Source of the DNA: Succinimonas sp045124755 | Lineage (GTDB): Bacteria > Pseudomonadota > Gammaproteobacteria > Enterobacterales > Succinivibrionaceae | Strand: one strand, 5' to 3' | Length of the DNA stretch: 64,000 nucleotides | Assembly (NCBI RefSeq): GCF_045124755.1 | Contig: NZ_JBGVMK010000118.1 | In this document: in pieces, positions 19,043 through 27,803 of the stretch | Layout: the number at the start of each line of letters is the position of its first letter | Numbering within the stretch: the first letter of the stretch is position 1 | Translations under genes and position numbers: made by a program | The notes under the pieces: generated by a model | Databases searched by the model: none | Seen by the model: only the letters and a program-made list of their open reading frames with translations | Told to the model about the DNA's origin: nothing

Positions 19043-19291
19043 TCATAATTTTTCATTTGGAAAAGAAACCGGATCGAAACCGCTGGAGCAGAAAGGATTG
19101 CATCGCGCAATGCGACAAAACCCGTAATATACGCCTTTCCAGAAACCATACATCAGAATAGCCTGTCTGGTGTACTCCGAGCATGTTGGGATGTAACGGC
19201 ATTGCTGTCCCATCACAGGACTGAGAACTATTTGGTAGGATCTGATAAGGGTACATGCAATTTTTTGTAGCGGCGATATATGACGTTCCAT
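19043..19291 (-). CDS. yidD: Membrane protein insertion efficiency factor YidD
   Basis: 82 residues. Family motifs YQIVLSPVMGQQCRYIPTCS and GFCRIARCNPFCSSGFDPV with four conserved cysteines are visible. It overlaps rnpA by 64 bp in another frame, the arrangement seen in many bacteria, and its stop touches the yidC start. Confidence 0.95.
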   Translation of the reverse strand: MERHISPLQKIACTLIRSYQIVLSPVMGQQCRYIPTCSEYTRQAILMYGFWKGVYYGFCRIARCNPFCSSGFDPVSFPNEKL

Positions 19292-19614
19292 AGTTTAGTT
19301 AAGATTTCGTCTAAATCCCTGTTACTCAAACTCTGGGCAGGACCTTTTGCAATTACCACGAAATCCAACGGACTCAGTTTATCCTGGGCATTTCTGAAAT
19401 TTTCCCGCGCTATCCGTTTAACTCGGTTCCGCCACACTGCTTTTTTAAGAGCTTTTTTTGGAACAATTAAACCCAGGCGCGGGAAACCCAAACCATTTTC
19501 TTTTGCAAGTACAGTGATGGATGGAGATCCTGCTTTAATTGGATCTTTAAAGACTGAATTGAAACTTTCAGGAGTCAGCAGTCTGGACTCCCTCGAAAAA
19601 TTTCTTTTAGCCAT
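19228..19614 (-). CDS. rnpA: Ribonuclease P protein component
   Basis: 128 residues, highly basic. The RNR motif region is AVWRNRVKRIARENFR, and the fold's LGLIVPKKALKKAV precedes it. It assists the RNase P RNA in 5' tRNA maturation. The ATG overlaps the last codons and stop of rpmH by 8 bp, and its 3' part overlaps yidD. Confidence 0.95.
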   Translation of the reverse strand: MAKRNFSRESRLLTPESFNSVFKDPIKAGSPSITVLAKENGLGFPRLGLIVPKKALKKAVWRNRVKRIARENFRNAQDKLSPLDFVVIAKGPAQSLSNRDLDEILTKLWNVIYRRYKKLHVPLSDPTK

Positions 19615-19750
19615 TAACAGTTGTCAGGCGAACACGGCCCTTAGCACGACGACGGGCAAGTACCTTGCGTCCGTCTGCAGTCTTCATGCGGCTGCGGAAC
19701 CCGTGAACACGCTTGCGCTTCAATACGTGAGGCTGAAAAGTGCGCTTCAT
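19607..19750 (-). CDS. rpmH: 50S ribosomal protein L34
   Basis: A 47-codon frame starting MKRTFQPHVLKRKRVHGFRS and ending with RVRLTTVNG, with 18 Arg/Lys residues in between: an unmistakable L34. First gene of the rpmH-rnpA-yidD-yidC-mnmE-earP-efp cluster, divergent from dnaA. A strong promoter lies about 70 bp upstream. Confidence 0.97.
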   Translation of the reverse strand: MKRTFQPHVLKRKRVHGFRSRMKTADGRKVLARRRAKGRVRLTTVNG

Positions 19751-20171
19751 TATTCTTATCTCCCAAAAATAACCAAAACTTAAAGTATGTTCAAGTTCAC
19801 AAAACAGTGAACAGTCGCGTGATTATATAGTTCTCTGTTGTTTCCGTCAATATCTGTGATTTGCCCGGTTTCCAGCGTGAATACGTCAGCAGTTTATAAT
19901 CATTGCCAGCTGGTGAACTGGTAATTGTGGACAGATTGTTTATATCTTGTTGATAACTCATGTTAAAGTCTTGAAAAACAACGGTTTGTATGAGACGTCT
20001 GTGTTTTCTTGTCTGTTGTTAATAAGTTTTGCGCAGCCTGTGAACGTCATTCTGAAAACCATATCACAGTTCAAGTTATTCACAATTAATTCTAGATCAC
20101 TTCCGGCTCATAATGTAAAATCATCACTCCATGATTCATGTGTTTTTCTCTGGTTGCTTGAGGTTGTCTCC
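19751..20171. other. rpmH-dnaA divergent regulatory region
   Basis: 421 bp without a gene. It holds the rpmH promoter (19822-19850), a TATAAT at 19895-19900 without a clear -35, a perfect DnaA box TTATTCACA at 20076-20084, and an 8/9 box TGTTGATAA at 19948-19956. DnaA autoregulation is likely. An open frame upstream of dnaA (from 19947) is in phase with it but unlikely to be translated. Confidence 0.65.
19822..19850 (-). promoter_or_regulatory. Sigma-70 promoter of rpmH operon
   Basis: On the minus strand TTGACG (19845-19850) and TATAAT (19822-19827) are separated by 17 bp, a near-consensus promoter about 72 bp upstream of the rpmH start, fitting a highly expressed ribosomal operon. Confidence 0.8.
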
Positions 20172-21929
20172 GTGCCTATTTTTGATCCCACCTCCTGGGA
20201 AAAGGTAAAAAAGCATCTTGAAACAGTGCCTTTGGACGGCGTCAGAAAGATGCAGCTCAGGATGTTTCTGAAGAAATCCATGGCCGTTGTGTCAGATCAG
20301 CGCAATGTTCTTACTGTTTATGTCCCCAATCGTCTGGTAAAGGATTTTCTTGAAAACAATAATTATGTGGATACCATACGGGCTGCAACGATGGAATCAC
20401 TGGGCCGGGAATACCAGGTTGTCATAGATCTGCAAAGCAACATGAACTTCGGAGACAAAAAGAGCGCTCAGTTCAAGCATGATTCAGGCTTTCAGAAAAA
20501 TTCTCTGTCTGTTTCTCAGAAGGCAAACGCAGGGGGAGGGTACCATTTCAATGAGGCTAAGCAGGATTATCCGCAGCCGGTGTCCCGCCAGTCCCAGACA
20601 TTTGTTCAGCCTCAGACATCCTTTCCCTCCGGTGTTTCACAGGATTCTGAGGTAAGTTCTCTGGATCGTTTTGGTCTGAATCTTGATCTGGCTGCTCATT
20701 ATGACAATTCAGCAGTATCAGGGGCTGGCGCCGGAGCTAATACCGGGGCTGAACCGCAGTATGACAGCAGAATTATTCCTTCGCCGGATGATTCATTTCA
20801 GAATATGGGGTTTTCAAAACAGCTTACTCTTGCAGAGGTTAAAGAAAATCCTTTTTTCAGGCATCATGCTCATCTGATTCAGAAAAACAAAAATTTTGAT
20901 AATTTCGTCGAAGGGCCTACAAATGCTACTCTGTGCGACAGCGGAAAAAAGGTTGCCGAGCACCCGGGCACATCTGACAGAAATCCCCTGTTTGTTTACG
21001 GCGATACCGGACTTGGAAAAACGCATATCCTTTTTGCCATAGCTAATTCGCTGCAGGTTAATTACCCTGAGAAGAAGGTTATGTATGTGCCGCTCATAAG
21101 CATTTATCAGGATTTCGTTCAGGCTGTTGACGATTACAGCAAGAGCAAAAATTCAGTTACCGGTCTTATCAGTAAGTTCAAGGCTCTCTACAAAAGTCTG
21201 GATGTTTTGCTTATAGATGACATGCAGGAATTCAATAACAGGTTCAGTGATGCATTTGTCGGAGAATTCACCAACATAATGAATGAAATCTCCACTTCCG
21301 GCAAACAGCTTGTTTTTGCTGCCAGTGTTCACCCCTCGGAGATCAAGAAGATTGATTCCCGGCTGAGTTCGCGTTTTCGTTCAGGAGTTGTCATAAAGGT
21401 AGAGCCTCCTGATTCTGATACCAGACGCAAGATTATTTTGAAAAAAATTGATGAGATGGGATTGAAATTTGACAGACAGAGTGTTGATTTCATGACTTTA
21501 AAATTCCAGACAAATGTCAGGAATCTCGAAGGATACATAAAGACAATCGGCGCTACCATTATGGGGCCGAAGTCAGACACTATAGTAACAGTTGATCGGG
21601 TCAAGTTTGTCCTGAAGGATGAGCTTGCCCAAAGAGCAAAAATGGTTACTGTGGATAATATCAAGGAGACTGTTTCGGAGTATTTCAAGATCACTGTAAA
21701 GGATATGGACTCTGCGTCTCGCTCCAAACCGATTGCCAGGCCCCGGATGATAGCCATGACATTGGCTCGTGAACTCACGGGGCAGAGTTATCCCAGTCTG
21801 GGAAAACAGTTTGGAGATCGCGATCATTCTACGGTGATGCATGCTTGCGATAAACTGGCAAAGTGGATTCAGACTGACCATCAAATCAGAACCGATTATG
21901 AAAATTTGAAATTACAGCTTACAGAATAG
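20172..21929 (+). CDS. dnaA: Chromosomal replication initiator DnaA
   Basis: Start chosen at GTG 20172: the protein then begins with FDPTSWEKVKKHLE, the usual domain I, and TTGAGG sits 8 bp upstream; the frame is open 75 codons further but unlike DnaA. 585 residues against 467 in E. coli. Domain III has GDTGLGKTH (Walker A, from about residue 277) and LLIDDMQEF; domain IV ends with the box-reading signature GDRDHSTVMHACDKL. The extra length is in linker domain II (about 90-260), rich in Ser, Gln, Ala and Gly. Typical Walker A has GGTG where this has GDTG. Confidence 0.97.
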   Translation: MPIFDPTSWEKVKKHLETVPLDGVRKMQLRMFLKKSMAVVSDQRNVLTVYVPNRLVKDFLENNNYVDTIRAATMESLGREYQVVIDLQSNMNFGDKKSAQFKHDSGFQKNSLSVSQKANAGGGYHFNEAKQDYPQPVSRQSQTFVQPQTSFPSGVSQDSEVSSLDRFGLNLDLAAHYDNSAVSGAGAGANTGAEPQYDSRIIPSPDDSFQNMGFSKQLTLAEVKENPFFRHHAHLIQKNKNFDNFVEGPTNATLCDSGKKVAEHPGTSDRNPLFVYGDTGLGKTHILFAIANSLQVNYPEKKVMYVPLISIYQDFVQAVDDYSKSKNSVTGLISKFKALYKSLDVLLIDDMQEFNNRFSDAFVGEFTNIMNEISTSGKQLVFAASVHPSEIKKIDSRLSSRFRSGVVIKVEPPDSDTRRKIILKKIDEMGLKFDRQSVDFMTLKFQTNVRNLEGYIKTIGATIMGPKSDTIVTVDRVKFVLKDELAQRAKMVTVDNIKETVSEYFKITVKDMDSASRSKPIARPRMIAMTLARELTGQSYPSLGKQFGDRDHSTVMHACDKLAKWIQTDHQIRTDYENLKLQLTE

Positions 21930-21973
21930 TAGCTTACAGAAATAGACAGAAGTGAATTATTAGTGGTGTAAAT

Positions 21974-23188
21974 ATGATGAAATTCAGGATACAGAGGGAA
22001 AATTTTATTAAGCCTTTGGAGCAGATTTCCGGATCTGTGGGGACCAATCAGAAAGAACCTATAACTCAGAATGTTCTTATGAAGATAGTGCCTAATGACC
22101 CTACCGGCTCGATAAAAGATGCAGAGTACAAAATGTTCATGATCTGCACAGATACGGAAATTGAACTGGTTAGCGAAGTAGGTCTTTTCGGCGAAGTAGA
22201 GCAGGGGGCTATTACCGTTGAAGCCAAAAAGCTTGTAACTATCATAAAGAGTCTTCCTGAGGGCTGTTTTATATACATAGAGGAAGCTCCTGATAAAAAG
22301 TCCATAACCCTGAGCACGGAACGAAACAAGTTTTCCCTGTCCACTCTTCCGGCAGAGCAGTTTCCTGAAATTGAGATTCTGGCTAGTTCCTATTCCTTGA
22401 AGATCAAGGCATCTACGCTTTTGGAGATGATGAAGACAACCAGTTTTGCCATTCCTCAGGAAAACTATAGGGTTGCATTAAAGGGGATGTGTTTCAACAT
22501 TCGGCAGGACAGAGGTTCGAAGAGAGATTTAGATATTTATACATCAGATGCTCACAGGGCCAATATTCAAAGGGCTGAACTTGAAGAAGACTGTGTTTTT
22601 CCTGAAGACTTCAGCGGAAGATGTTCTTTCATACTTCCCAAGAAGACAGTAAGTGAAGTCATTAGACTTTTAAATGAGTTTTCCAAGGATAAAGCATTTT
22701 TGGATTCAGTTATTGAACTGTTCATAGGAAGAACTTGCTTCAGAACGGAAATCAATGGTGTTACTGTTATCAGCTGTCTTATTGATAGCGATTACCCTAA
22801 TATTTTGATGATAGTTCCCAATAACTGTAACAGAGTTCTTACATTAGACCGAGAGAGCTTTAAGAATTCTTTAGAGCGTGTAAAGATACTTTGTAACACT
22901 CTTAATAATGCAGTGGAACTTATTGTGGTTAATTCAACAATAACCATCAAAGCCAAAAACAGTCTGCATGAAGAAGCAGTGGAACATATTATTGCTGAAT
23001 ATGAAGGTGATGATTTCAGTCTTGCATATAAGGCTGACTATCTTATTGATATTTGCAAGAATATGACTGCAAAGAAAATTAAAATATCTATGACGACTAA
23101 CAGCAACAGTGCCAAGGTTGAAGCTGTAGCAGGGGAGGGGGAGCCTGTGAGTCAGGCATGCTATGTCGTAAGCAGAATAGTTCTTTAA
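21974..23188 (+). CDS. dnaN: DNA polymerase III beta sliding clamp
   Basis: 404 residues (403 from the second Met), longer than the 366 of E. coli. The opening MKFRIQRENFIKPLEQISGSVG and TQNVLMKI, the LPAEQFPEIE segment, and SAHRANIQRAE-type and DYPNILMIVP regions follow the three-domain clamp fold. The C-terminus reads QACYVVSRIVL where E. coli has the conserved YVVMPMRL ending, so the end is slightly diverged. It lies 44 bp after dnaA. Confidence 0.94.
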   Translation: MMKFRIQRENFIKPLEQISGSVGTNQKEPITQNVLMKIVPNDPTGSIKDAEYKMFMICTDTEIELVSEVGLFGEVEQGAITVEAKKLVTIIKSLPEGCFIYIEEAPDKKSITLSTERNKFSLSTLPAEQFPEIEILASSYSLKIKASTLLEMMKTTSFAIPQENYRVALKGMCFNIRQDRGSKRDLDIYTSDAHRANIQRAELEEDCVFPEDFSGRCSFILPKKTVSEVIRLLNEFSKDKAFLDSVIELFIGRTCFRTEINGVTVISCLIDSDYPNILMIVPNNCNRVLTLDRESFKNSLERVKILCNTLNNAVELIVVNSTITIKAKNSLHEEAVEHIIAEYEGDDFSLAYKADYLIDICKNMTAKKIKISMTTNSNSAKVEAVAGEGEPVSQACYVVSRIVL

Positions 23189-23196
23189 GCTCAAAT

Positions 23197-23222
23197 GACG
23201 GAGGGGCTTAGTTCTCTCCGTC
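23197..23222 (+). terminator. Hairpin between dnaN and recF
   Basis: GACGGAG and CTCCGTC form a 7 bp stem just after dnaN, followed by TCTCTC rather than a T-run. A weak terminator or processing hairpin inside the operon. Confidence 0.35.
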
Positions 23223-23259
23223 TCTCTCAAACGTCCATGTTTAATATCAAGTATCCTGC

Positions 23260-24357
23260 ATGTATCTTAGCCATGTAAAAGTTTCGTATTTTAGAAACTT
23301 TGATTATATCGATATTCCTTTAACAAAAGGTATTAACGTTTTTTATGGGAATAACGGTGCCGGAAAGAGTTCGATTCTTGAATTTCTTTACTATCTCTCT
23401 CTTGCAAAATCTTTTCGTTCATCTAATCATCAAAGCCTTATAAAAACAGGACATGACTTCTTTAGTATTTTTGCCGTTTTAACAGATTCTGATGATGTAA
23501 AGCATTCTGAAGGTTTGGAAAGAAAATATGATGGCACTATAAAAGTCTTGTTTGATAATAAAAATGTCAGCAGAAACAGCGATATGGCTAAGAATCTTTG
23601 TGTCCAGATTATTTCTCCGGATTCATTTGATCTGCTGACGGAGGGACCGTCAGTTAGACGAAGTTTTATTGATTGGGGTGTTTTTTACGGTTATGATGAG
23701 TATGGAAAAATTTTTAGTGATTTTTTAAGAGTGTTAAAGCAAAGAAACTCCTTAATTCATAATAAAGCAGAAGAAATTAGTCTTGAATATTGGGATTCGG
23801 TGTTTGTCAAATTATCAGAGAAAATTTCAGAGCTTAGGACATTATACATTGAAGAGTTTTCTAGAGAAATTTCTGAGATTACTGAAAAATTCATTCCTGA
23901 ATTTAAGTTTAAATTTTCTTTGAATTGCGGCTATAAACGTGAAGATGGACTGCTGAATATTTTGAAAAGAAATCGAGACAGAGAAATGTGTTTCGGTTAT
24001 ACCATTTACGGGCCGCATAAGTGTGATTTAAAAATTAAAGCCAATGACATTATTGCCAGCCAGGTTTTGTCAAGAGGGCAGCAGAAACTCCTTGTTATAT
24101 CCATGCATCTTGCTCAAGGATTGCTTTATGCCAAAAAAACAGGCAAAAACTGCGTCTTTCTCATTGATGATGTTTCTTCAGAACTGGATGAACACAATCA
24201 GAAGATCTTGTGTGATTTGATCACATCAACAAGAAGCAGTGCTCAGTATTTTCTGACTCTTTTAGGGGATAGCAGGCTTGCCTGGTATCAGGAGTCCTTT
24301 CCTGAGGCTTCTTTCTTCTCTGTATCCGATAACAAGGTAGTAACACAGAGTAACTGA
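23260..24357 (+). CDS. recF: DNA replication and repair protein RecF
   Basis: 365 residues. It starts MYLSHVKVSYFRNFDYIDI, has Walker A GNNGAGKSSILEFLYYLS, ABC signature LSRGQQKLLVISMHLAQG and Walker B CVFLIDDVSSELDEHNQ. RecF loads RecA at gaps with RecO/RecR. Third gene of dnaA-dnaN-recF. gyrB normally follows directly, but here it is 3.9 kb away. The base composition is visibly more AT-rich than the atp genes. Confidence 0.96.
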   Translation: MYLSHVKVSYFRNFDYIDIPLTKGINVFYGNNGAGKSSILEFLYYLSLAKSFRSSNHQSLIKTGHDFFSIFAVLTDSDDVKHSEGLERKYDGTIKVLFDNKNVSRNSDMAKNLCVQIISPDSFDLLTEGPSVRRSFIDWGVFYGYDEYGKIFSDFLRVLKQRNSLIHNKAEEISLEYWDSVFVKLSEKISELRTLYIEEFSREISEITEKFIPEFKFKFSLNCGYKREDGLLNILKRNRDREMCFGYTIYGPHKCDLKIKANDIIASQVLSRGQQKLLVISMHLAQGLLYAKKTGKNCVFLIDDVSSELDEHNQKILCDLITSTRSSAQYFLTLLGDSRLAWYQESFPEASFFSVSDNKVVTQSN

Positions 24358-24678
24358 AGCAACAGCTATTCCTCAAACCCAAAAATCAACGTATTTGCCC
24401 TAGATTGCATTTTTGTGATAGAGGAGGTATCCCAACACCGACTTGGTAAAAATAATGCAATATCGCTCAAATCTGAAAGCCGTTTTTTGGGTGTATACGT
24501 GTCATTAATATTTTTTCTATAGTTGTTATAACTATTAATGTAATATTTTACTTCTAATACTGCCTTCGTTTAACAGCATACCAACATTAATTGAGCACTC
24601 ATGCGGATGAGTGAGTTCGTCTATCCATGATAAAAGTTCCTTGATAGAGAATACTAAGGAGCTGTTAATAAAGAAAGT
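24358..24678. other. Non-coding region after recF
   Basis: 321 bp of AT-rich sequence. A 7 bp hairpin CACTCAT-GCGG-ATGAGTG lies at 24596-24613 and could mark the edge of the adjacent insertion-sequence remnant. No gene seen. Confidence 0.5.
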
Positions 24679-25942
24679 TTAATTTTCATGACTCTCGGGA
24701 GCTATGATATAGTTCCACTCACCGTGCCAGTCGTTGTCTCTGGTCATATTTATTCCGCTAAGTTCTCATCAGACACTGCCTTTCCTTTCTCGTAGACGTT
24801 TTCATCCAACTTGCACTTAACCTTTAATCCAGATGAGGTTGTCGTAGCACCGATTAGATTAATGATGATCTCCACTGTTTCCAATGGTCTGCCACGCCAG
24901 TTCTTGCTGATGAAGGCAAACAGCCGGTGCCCAGTTTTGTTCCACTTGCTTGTACCCGGCGGAAAGTGAGACACATGGATATTTAAACCGGTTTCATTTG
25001 CAAAACTCTGAAGGCTTGTTTTCCATAGTTTATTACGTCTGCCGTTACTTCCGCCACCGTCAGCGGTGATATACAGACTTGTGGCTTCAGGATATTTTTA
25101 AGCTCCCATTGTCCGCCACCACTCCCGAATGCTGCTGACGGCAAACTCTGCTGTCGGCGCTCAAACCGACATTGACAAACCCTTCATTGAAGTTCAAATC
25201 ATAAATGCCATAAGGGCAGGTTTTCCCGCCCGAACCTTCAAAGTCATGATCATTTACCTTCACCGTATTGCCTTTCGGGGCATATTCTTTTCCCGGATTC
25301 TTGTAATTGCCAATCAGCTCATTTTTCTTGGCATCAACAGATATCACCGGGTTTTTATTGTTCATGAACTCTTTTGCTTTATTGTTGATGTACTGAAACT
25401 GAGCATCCCGATCAGATCCTGCATTTCCGCTCCCCGTGTATTTCCGGTTCTGCATCAAACTGTATCCCATCTCCTCCAGAATGTTACCAATGGTTACATA
25501 ACTGACAGGGATTCCTTTCCCCTTGAGAGAAGACTCAAGACTACGCAGGCTTTTGGTGGTCCAGCACAATGGATTCTCAGGATTTCCTATTGTACATGTT
25601 TCAAGTAAACGGTTTATCTCATCTACAACTTGAGGATACTTGTCACGGATTGATTTCCTTCCTCCTCCTCCTCCTTCTGCTCTTAATCTGGCACTGCTTG
25701 GAGTCCCTGTTTTTAACGGTTAGCTTGAACGTAGGATCAGGCTCTATATTTTCACACTCTTTTTTACCCTCGATGATTGTAACCTGAGAGATCTGCGTTA
25801 GTTCATGGAGATCCTTGACACTTCCTCGCCCCAGCATTTCAGACAAGGCTCCAAGAAAAATTCTTCTTTGTTTTTCATCCAACTGAGGGAGTACTTTCCC
25901 TATAAAAATTTTAGTGCTTTCCGGAATCATTCTACCCTCCAA
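24679..25942 (-). pseudogene. Decayed ISAzo13-family transposase gene
   Basis: Pieces in three frames assemble into about 420 codons, a full-length ISAzo13-type (Rhodopirellula DDE) transposase. Recognisable blocks in order: PQLDEKQRRIFLGALSEMLG; PENPLCWTTKSLRSLESSLK; MGYSLMQNRKYTG; DRDAQFQYINNKAKEF; PVISVDAKKNELIGNYKN; CPYGIYDLNFNEGFVNVG; ITADGGGSNG; SHFPPGTSKWNKTGHRLF; NWRGRPLETVEIIINLIGAT; DWHGEWNYII. Frameshifts lie near 25705, 25145 and 24745, and an in-frame TAA at about 25097-25099. It is therefore inactive. Terminal inverted repeats and target duplications could not be identified. Confidence 0.9.
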
Positions 25943-26104
25943 TGACTACCACTATGATAGCACACTGCGGCGGGTAAAATCGGACAGAAAATTCAACTTT
26001 ATTTCTTAATAGTTCCTAAGTGGTTATATGTATTACAACAATACGTCTATCTGAGATTGATAGAATTGCTCTATGATGTATTAGTAAATATTGTGCGTCA
26101 GTAT

Positions 26105-27080
26105 TCGAGATTATTGAATGTTTACGTGGAACAACGTAGATAATGTCTGATGAGTTCCATTGGAACCTCCAAGTCAGCATTTAGGAAATAGATTAAATGT
26201 TCCACGTGGAACAACGTTGATAATGGCAGATGAATTTCATAGTCTCCAAGTCAGCATCCAGGAAATAGATTGAATGTTCCACGTGGAACAACGTTGATAA
26301 TGGCAGATGAATTTCATAGGCTCCAAGTCAGCATCCAGGAAATAGATTGAATATTCCACGTGGAACAACGTTGATAATGGCCGGTGAATTACATGGAACT
26401 TCCAAGTCAGCATCCAGAAACAGATTGAATGTTCCACGTGAAACAACGGAGATAATGACAGGTAAATTCCATGGAACTTTCAAGTCAGCATCCATGAAAA
26501 GATTGAATGTTCCACGTGGAACAACAGAGATGACAATGGCCGGTAAATTCCATGGTAACTATAAGTCAATGTTCAGAAACAGATTGAATGTTCCACGTGA
26601 AACAACGGAGATAATGACAGGTAAATTCCATGGAAATTCCAAGTCAGCATCCATGAAAAGATTGAATGTTCCACGTGAAACAACGGAGATAATGACAGGT
26701 AAATTCCATGGAACTCCAAGTCAGCATCTATATCTATAAAAGATTGAATGTTCCACGTGGAACAACAGAGATAATGGCTGATAAATTCCATGGTAACTAT
26801 AAGTCAATGTTCAGAAACAGATTGAATGTTCCACGTGGAACAACGTTGATAATGGCAGATGAATTTCATAGGAACTTCCAAGTCAGCATCCAGGAAAAGA
26901 TTGAATGTTCCCGTGGAACAACGGAGATAATGACAGGTAAATTCCATGGAACTCCAAGTCAGCATCCAGGAAAAGATTGAATGTTCCACGTGGAACAACA
27001 GAGATAATGGCTGGTAAATTCCATGGTAACTATACTATAAGTCAATGTTCAGAAACAGATTGAATGTTTCACGTGGAACA
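26105..27080. repeat. Tandem array of 13 parS centromere sites (about 78 bp unit)
   Basis: Thirteen copies of a 16 bp ParB-binding palindrome lie in a degenerate tandem repeat. TGTTCCACGTGGAACA (perfect palindrome) occurs at 26198, 26275, 26508, 26749, 26827 and 26982; TGTTCCACGTGAAACA at 26430, 26589 and 26667; TGTTTCACGTGGAACA at 27065; TATTCCACGTGGAACA at 26352; 15 bp forms missing one base at 26119 (TGTTTACGTGGAACA) and 26906 (TGTTCCCGTGGAACA). Starts are 76-83 bp apart. The consensus chromosomal parS is TGTTTCACGTGAAACA. Spacers are themselves conserved (GATTGAA before each site; AGATAATG, TTCCATGGAA and AAGTCAGCATCCA after). No believable gene is encoded. It lies between recF and gyrB, 12-13 kb from the oriC candidate. 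Confidence 0.95.
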
Positions 27081-27803
27081 AAGGGAAAAATGATGCTGGG
27101 GATGACGGATGAATATTTGAAAGATATTTATCAAGTGTGTTGGGTATGTATGAAGAATACCTGTTGGAAATGAATGTTTTTAACCAGAGTAAACTAGAGT
27201 GAATTAGTGTGCTTTATCAATAATTTTACTGTTTTAAGTTAACTGTTTGGAACTTAAAGTTGCAGTGATTAAATTAGTAAAGATGGTTGAGATTGGGGGA
27301 GGGAATGCTGAATTATTGTATATGAATAAAACATACTGGACTAACATTTTTCTAAAAATGATGTTTTGCTGTTTTGTTGATTACTCATATTTTTGTTCAA
27401 AATATCATTAATGAATATATTCCCTTCTTTGTTAAGATTTATCGTTTTCTTACCAAAATAAAGCAATTATTTGAAAAGTGAAATGTCCTTAATTAATCAA
27501 ATATTGAGGTCGCTTATAGAGAAAGAATAAGAACAAACTAACAGAGTATTGATAGTCTTTTACTGTTAAGCAGTGATTTATATTGCAAGGGCAGTAAACA
27601 AGTTGTGGTATGGTATGTATATTACTCTGCCTTTATTTAACAATGTGTTTTTCTTGTGAATGGTAAATAGAAAAAAGTAATACGGTGATTAGTGTGAAAT
27701 AATTCAGGGCGTTAATTTAATGATTTATGGATAAGTAGAGAGGCAGATGGCAGATAAACAGAATAACGTCCTGAATATATAAGATTGTAAGTCAGAAAAG
27801 AAA
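27081..27803. other. AT-rich non-coding region downstream of the parS array
   Basis: About 720 bp with very high A+T and no convincing reading frame, repeat or RNA gene. I see nothing assignable in it. It may be decayed sequence belonging to the recF-gyrB expansion. Confidence 0.6.

Noticed and set aside
19947..20171. Longer dnaA start
   Set aside because: The 75 extra residues do not resemble DnaA and lie over DnaA-box sequence; GTG at 20172 fits domain I and has an RBS.
24679..25942. Active transposase made by programmed frameshifting
   Set aside because: Three shifts and an in-frame stop are present, and this family is normally encoded in one frame without frameshifting.
26237..26998. 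Several open frames of 60-130 codons on both strands inside the parS array
   Set aside because: They only reflect a repeat unit near a multiple of three with few stops; they translate to recurring peptides, and no RBS or family motif supports them.
26105..27080. CRISPR array
   Set aside because: Repeats are palindromic 16-mers matching parS, the spacers are themselves near-identical to each other, and no cas genes are near.
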